A stretch of 32,365 bases of DNA, taken from NCBI GenBank assembly GCA_937923375.1, contig CALAJG010000278.1:1-32365 (forward strand), read 5' to 3'. The position numbers were made by a program, and so were the translations under genes. A model generated the notes under the pieces. The model did not search any database. It was not told the DNA's origin and worked only from the letters and a program-made list of their open reading frames with translations. The DNA is from an uncultured Leucothrix sp. (GTDB lineage Bacteria; Pseudomonadota; Gammaproteobacteria; Thiotrichales; Thiotrichaceae). Positions within the stretch are counted from its first letter, which is position 1. The number at the start of each line of letters is the position of its first letter. Below, piece after piece: positions 29,820 through 32,365 of the stretch.

Positions 29820-30857
29820 TTAAAAAAATGACTTCAGTTGTGCGAAATACTTTGAAAACAAATTTTCATCAGACCTGCTACCGGCGCTCTCACTATCCAT
29901 AATAGTCTGGTATAAGGCCTGAACAACACGCGACATCTTTTGATAGTCCAGAGAAATTGCCTTATTAGAGGCTTGATTTTCTGGCACTCGATATTCTAAG
30001 AGGTCACTCACCTGTAATGCGGTAAAGTCGTGCAACCAATAATTTTCATGATCGGAGCCACCAACCAACGGGAAATTTTCTGGCGCACTTAAGGACTCAA
30101 CTGCCAGATCCGGGATTCGACTAAAACTGTGCTTAACAGATCGAATTGCCCCAAAGTCATCTAATCGGCTCGACAAGCCAATAAAATCAGCGGTATCAGG
30201 ATATAGCATTTTCATGAAGGAAAATGGATAACGCTGAGAGTTTGTTGCCCTTCGATAGTATCCAACGCTGCGCAACGCCAACATCAGTTGAATATCAATT
30301 TTTTTATCTTTAAGTGCCTTAGCATGGTGAAAGCTCCCCATATCCAGCGTTCCATTTGCCACCATACCTGCAGTCGCATAAGCAACCAACTCTACTGCGA
30401 CTGGGAGCTTATCTTTATTTGCCCCTAGCACCCTGGCCGCTTCTAATAAAGCAGCCACCCCACTATAATTCCAGTGTTGCTGAGCAATCCCTTTTGGTGA
30501 AGAGTATTGAACGCCAATGACGATTCGCTGGTTTGTATTTGGCCCCATTAACAGACTGACATTATTATAGCGGCCACTCATACCCACAAAGCCTTGTTTA
30601 GTAGGTTTTCCAATGCGTTTTAGATAAGCGTAAATATAACTATCAGTGCTTAATGACTCTTTCATCAATTGCTGTGAAGTCGCAATTTTCTGAAGATTGA
30701 TGACATGGTTTTTTAAGTTTGCAGCATTGACCTCGGGAAGGTCATCGGAGGTAGGCATTGGCAGAATCGGCTGTGTGATAAAGAACCACAACAGCGCGCA
30801 TACTATAAATATAGCAATTAACCAATCAATAAGTCTTGCAACCAATCTGCTGAACAT
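29820..30857 (-). CDS. membrane-anchored M28-peptidase-like protein, probably catalytically inactive
   Basis: N-terminal TM; M28-like layout (RIVIGVQYSS...YSGVAALLEAARVL...VAYATAGMVANGT...LMLALRSVGYYR...SDHENYWLHDFTALQVSD), but most metal-ligand positions differ from the family consensus. Confidence 0.65.
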   Translation of the reverse strand: MFSRLVARLIDWLIAIFIVCALLWFFITQPILPMPTSDDLPEVNAANLKNHVINLQKIATSQQLMKESLSTDSYIYAYLKRIGKPTKQGFVGMSGRYNNVSLLMGPNTNQRIVIGVQYSSPKGIAQQHWNYSGVAALLEAARVLGANKDKLPVAVELVAYATAGMVANGTLDMGSFHHAKALKDKKIDIQLMLALRSVGYYRRATNSQRYPFSFMKMLYPDTADFIGLSSRLDDFGAIRSVKHSFSRIPDLAVESLSAPENFPLVGGSDHENYWLHDFTALQVSDLLEYRVPENQASNKAISLDYQKMSRVVQALYQTIMDSESAGSRSDENLFSKYFAQLKSFF

Positions 30858-30988
30858 TATTTGTAGTCCTAGTTTTTACAGATTACAGAGATACACCTCT
30901 CCTACATCCCCAAATGAACTATACAGCCTAATGGTCTGACGTTACATTTTAGTTTTTATTATTCTATGTAAATGCATACAAATATGCA

Positions 30989-31016
30989 CAAAAAAGCCGG
31001 CTTAAGCCGGCCTTTA
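30989..31016 (-). terminator. Rho-independent terminator of rpsT
   Basis: Minus strand: AAAGGCCGGCTTAAGCCGGCTTTTTT. Confidence 0.85.
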
Positions 31017-31033
31017 AATTCGCCGCTTAACGA

Positions 31034-31294
31034 TTAAAGCGCGCGAATACGAGAATTCAAGCGGCTCTTATGTCTAGCTGCCTTATTCTTGTGAATGAGT
31101 CCTTTTGACACACCTGAATCAATTGAAGGTACTGCAGCAGTATATGCTTCAGAGGCAGCCGCTTTGTCACCAGCTTCTATGGCCGTCACTACGCGCTTGA
31201 TCTGAGTACGCATGGTTGTTGTATAGTGCTTCTTGTGAACACGACGCTCTTCTGACAAGCGCACACGTTTTTTTGCTGATTTGATATTAGGCAA
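31034..31294 (-). CDS. rpsT: 30S ribosomal protein S20 (TTG start)
   Basis: (M)PNIKSAKKRVRLSEERRVHKKHYTTTMRTQIKRV...; GGGAGAG-TAAA-TTG; the listed ORF start at 31318 is upstream of the likely start. Confidence 0.95.
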   Translation of the reverse strand: MPNIKSAKKRVRLSEERRVHKKHYTTTMRTQIKRVVTAIEAGDKAAASEAYTAAVPSIDSGVSKGLIHKNKAARHKSRLNSRIRAL

Positions 31295-31471
31295 TTTACT
31301 CTCCCGTTCGGGCGTCAAAATTAAGACGCGTATTGTGCCGCATCTTACCCCCTCTGGGCAAGATCAATTTAAAACTTTTTCCAAAAAATCCAACCTAAAT
31401 TCAAATATCTTTTCAGCTTAAGTTGGTAGGTAATTTCTAACACACGATACTCGTTACTCAAACTGAAAATT

Positions 31472-31585
31472 CTATGATTCCCAGTGTTCTTCAGGCTTCT
31501 CTTCAAGAGCCAATACACGCATTCGTACATGCATCTGCATTTGATTACAAGTAGTTTTAATGAGCGACCAGTTATCTAAAGGCAC
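31472..31585 (-). CDS. candidate small protein MPLDNWSLIKTTCNQMQMHVRMRVLALEEKPEEHWES* (frame open upstream to a possible GTG at 31624)
   Basis: Hand translation of the intergenic region between tRNA-Ser and rpsT; below the length cut-off of the supplied track. No clear RBS. Confidence 0.35.
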   Translation of the reverse strand: MPLDNWSLIKTTCNQMQMHVRMRVLALEEKPEEHWES

Positions 31586-31607
31586 AAAAAAAACCAGTAA
31601 AACTGGG
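31586..31607 (-). terminator. terminator-like hairpin downstream of tRNA-Ser
   Basis: Minus strand: CCAGT-TTT-ACTGG followed by TTTTTTTT. Confidence 0.65.
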
Positions 31608-31655
31608 CTTCTTAGGGTGATCACAGGTTGTGGTCGATAACCTGTAATCTATACT

Positions 31656-31745
31656 TGGCGGAGAGACAGGGATTCGAACCCTGGGAGGGTTTAACCCCTC
31701 GCTGGTTTTCAAGACCAGTGCATTCGACCACTCTGCCATCTCTCC
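31656..31745 (-). tRNA. tRNA-Ser (anticodon UGA), CCA encoded
   Basis: Minus strand GGAGAGATGGCAGAGTGGTCGAATGCACTGGTCTTGAAAACCAGCGAGGGGTTAAACCCTCCCAGGGTTCGAATCCCTGTCTCTCCGCCA: anticodon loop CTTGAAA, long variable arm, T-loop GGTTCGAATCC. Confidence 0.97.
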
Positions 31746-31809
31746 AAAGAGCGCGTATCATAATAAAAAACGGTGATTCGCGCTAGTGCTTTTAAACGAT
31801 TTATTGAAA

Positions 31810-32145
31810 TTATTCGCTGCTACCTTTACCACCAGATGCCGTAGGAAATACAGTTACATTATCACCGCTGTCGTAGTCCGTAATCTTACACAAACCACGC
31901 TCTTTGACTTCATCAATACGGATAATGCTGTGAAGCGGCACAAAACTGCGCTTAACGCCACCAAACTCGGCCTTAAGCTTTTCCTCACTCGGGTCGATAA
32001 GAATCTCACTGGCATTGCCAAAGACGATCTCTTCAATGGCCAGAAACCCATACAAGTCAGATTCGTAAACCTGTTTGGCATAGATATCGTAAACTTTGTC
32101 TTTGTTGATAAAGCTGATTCTGTAAAGCCGTGTCTTCTCGCCCAC
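31810..32145 (-). CDS. DUF1820 family protein
   Basis: RLYRISFINKDKVYDIYAKQVYESDLYGFLAIEEIVFG...DPSEEKLKAEFGGVKRSFVPLHSIIRIDEV matches my recollection of this conserved gammaproteobacterial family. Confidence 0.75.
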   Translation of the reverse strand: MGEKTRLYRISFINKDKVYDIYAKQVYESDLYGFLAIEEIVFGNASEILIDPSEEKLKAEFGGVKRSFVPLHSIIRIDEVKERGLCKITDYDSGDNVTVFPTASGGKGSSE

Positions 32146-32218
32146 GCAGTTTATACCTCGATAAATTGAGCGGCCTTTCTAACAGAATTTTTCACTGCTG
32201 GCACGCATTTTTTCGCCT

Positions 32219-32365
32219 CTATTGAACAAGACTTTTAAATCGCAGCAATATTAACCTGGCAGCATCTTTTCTAAGCTCCTGACGAATCAGGCGCTCTTCA
32301 GCTTGTTCACCCAATACAAAGTCAGAATCATAATTCATCGCCGCATCGATATTTACAGGATAAGT
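32219..32365 (-). CDS. lptE: LPS-assembly lipoprotein LptE, C-terminal fragment (truncated by window edge)
   Basis: Minus-strand frame open from the window end: TYPVNIDAAMNYDSDFVLGEQAEERLIRQELRKDAARLILLRFKSLVQ*, resembling the LptE C-terminal (V)LGKQAEE..LR.EMR.D...ILRRL pattern. Confidence 0.65.
   Translation of the reverse strand, partial: TYPVNIDAAMNYDSDFVLGEQAEERLIRQELRKDAARLILLRFKSLVQ

Noticed and set aside
30973-30988. TGCATA-caaa-TATGCA small inverted repeat beside the rpsT terminator
   Set aside because: Short AT-rich palindrome likely to arise by chance; the adjacent GC-rich terminator explains the region.
31623-31645. ACAGGTT/AACCTGT 7-bp inverted repeat just 3' of tRNA-Ser
   Set aside because: Probably part of tRNA 3' processing/termination region; no separate function supportable.
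31786-32169. 127-aa plus-strand ORF
   Set aside because: Fully antisense to the DUF1820 gene, whose minus-strand product is clearly a conserved protein; a shadow ORF.

Overview
This is a 32.4 kb chromosomal window from a gammaproteobacterium, judging by gene content and order. It contains no CRISPR array, transposase, integrase or phage module that I can see. From left to right: (i) ~1-6.8 kb, an accessory-looking amide/amino-acid uptake and hydrolysis neighbourhood: gamma-glutamyltransferase C-terminus, creatininase-family amidohydrolase, GST, a polar amino-acid ABC transporter split divergently, an AhpD-like protein and an amidase; (ii) an EF-hand protein with a long structured leader, recN, and a thrombospondin-type-3 (TSP3) repeat protein; (iii) dgt, aroB, aroK and pilQPONM; (iv) mrcA (PBP1A), hemE, rpsU, bamE, a coiled-coil membrane protein and ssb; (v) a CDGSH protein, yhbY, rlmE, ftsH, glmM; (vi) a membrane-anchored M28-peptidase-like protein with most metal ligands missing, rpsT, tRNA-Ser(UGA), a DUF1820 protein and the lptE C-terminus. 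Most of the window is ordinary housekeeping sequence. The best second-look items are the degenerate M28 homologue, the 107-nt imperfect hairpin with an embedded 11-codon ORF upstream of the EF-hand gene, the 5' transporter/amidohydrolase module (including an AhpD-like protein with CxxS in place of CxxC), a dyad that exactly fills the putative hemE promoter spacer, and two short ORFs missing from the supplied track. All calls are by eye; no database search or folding was run.
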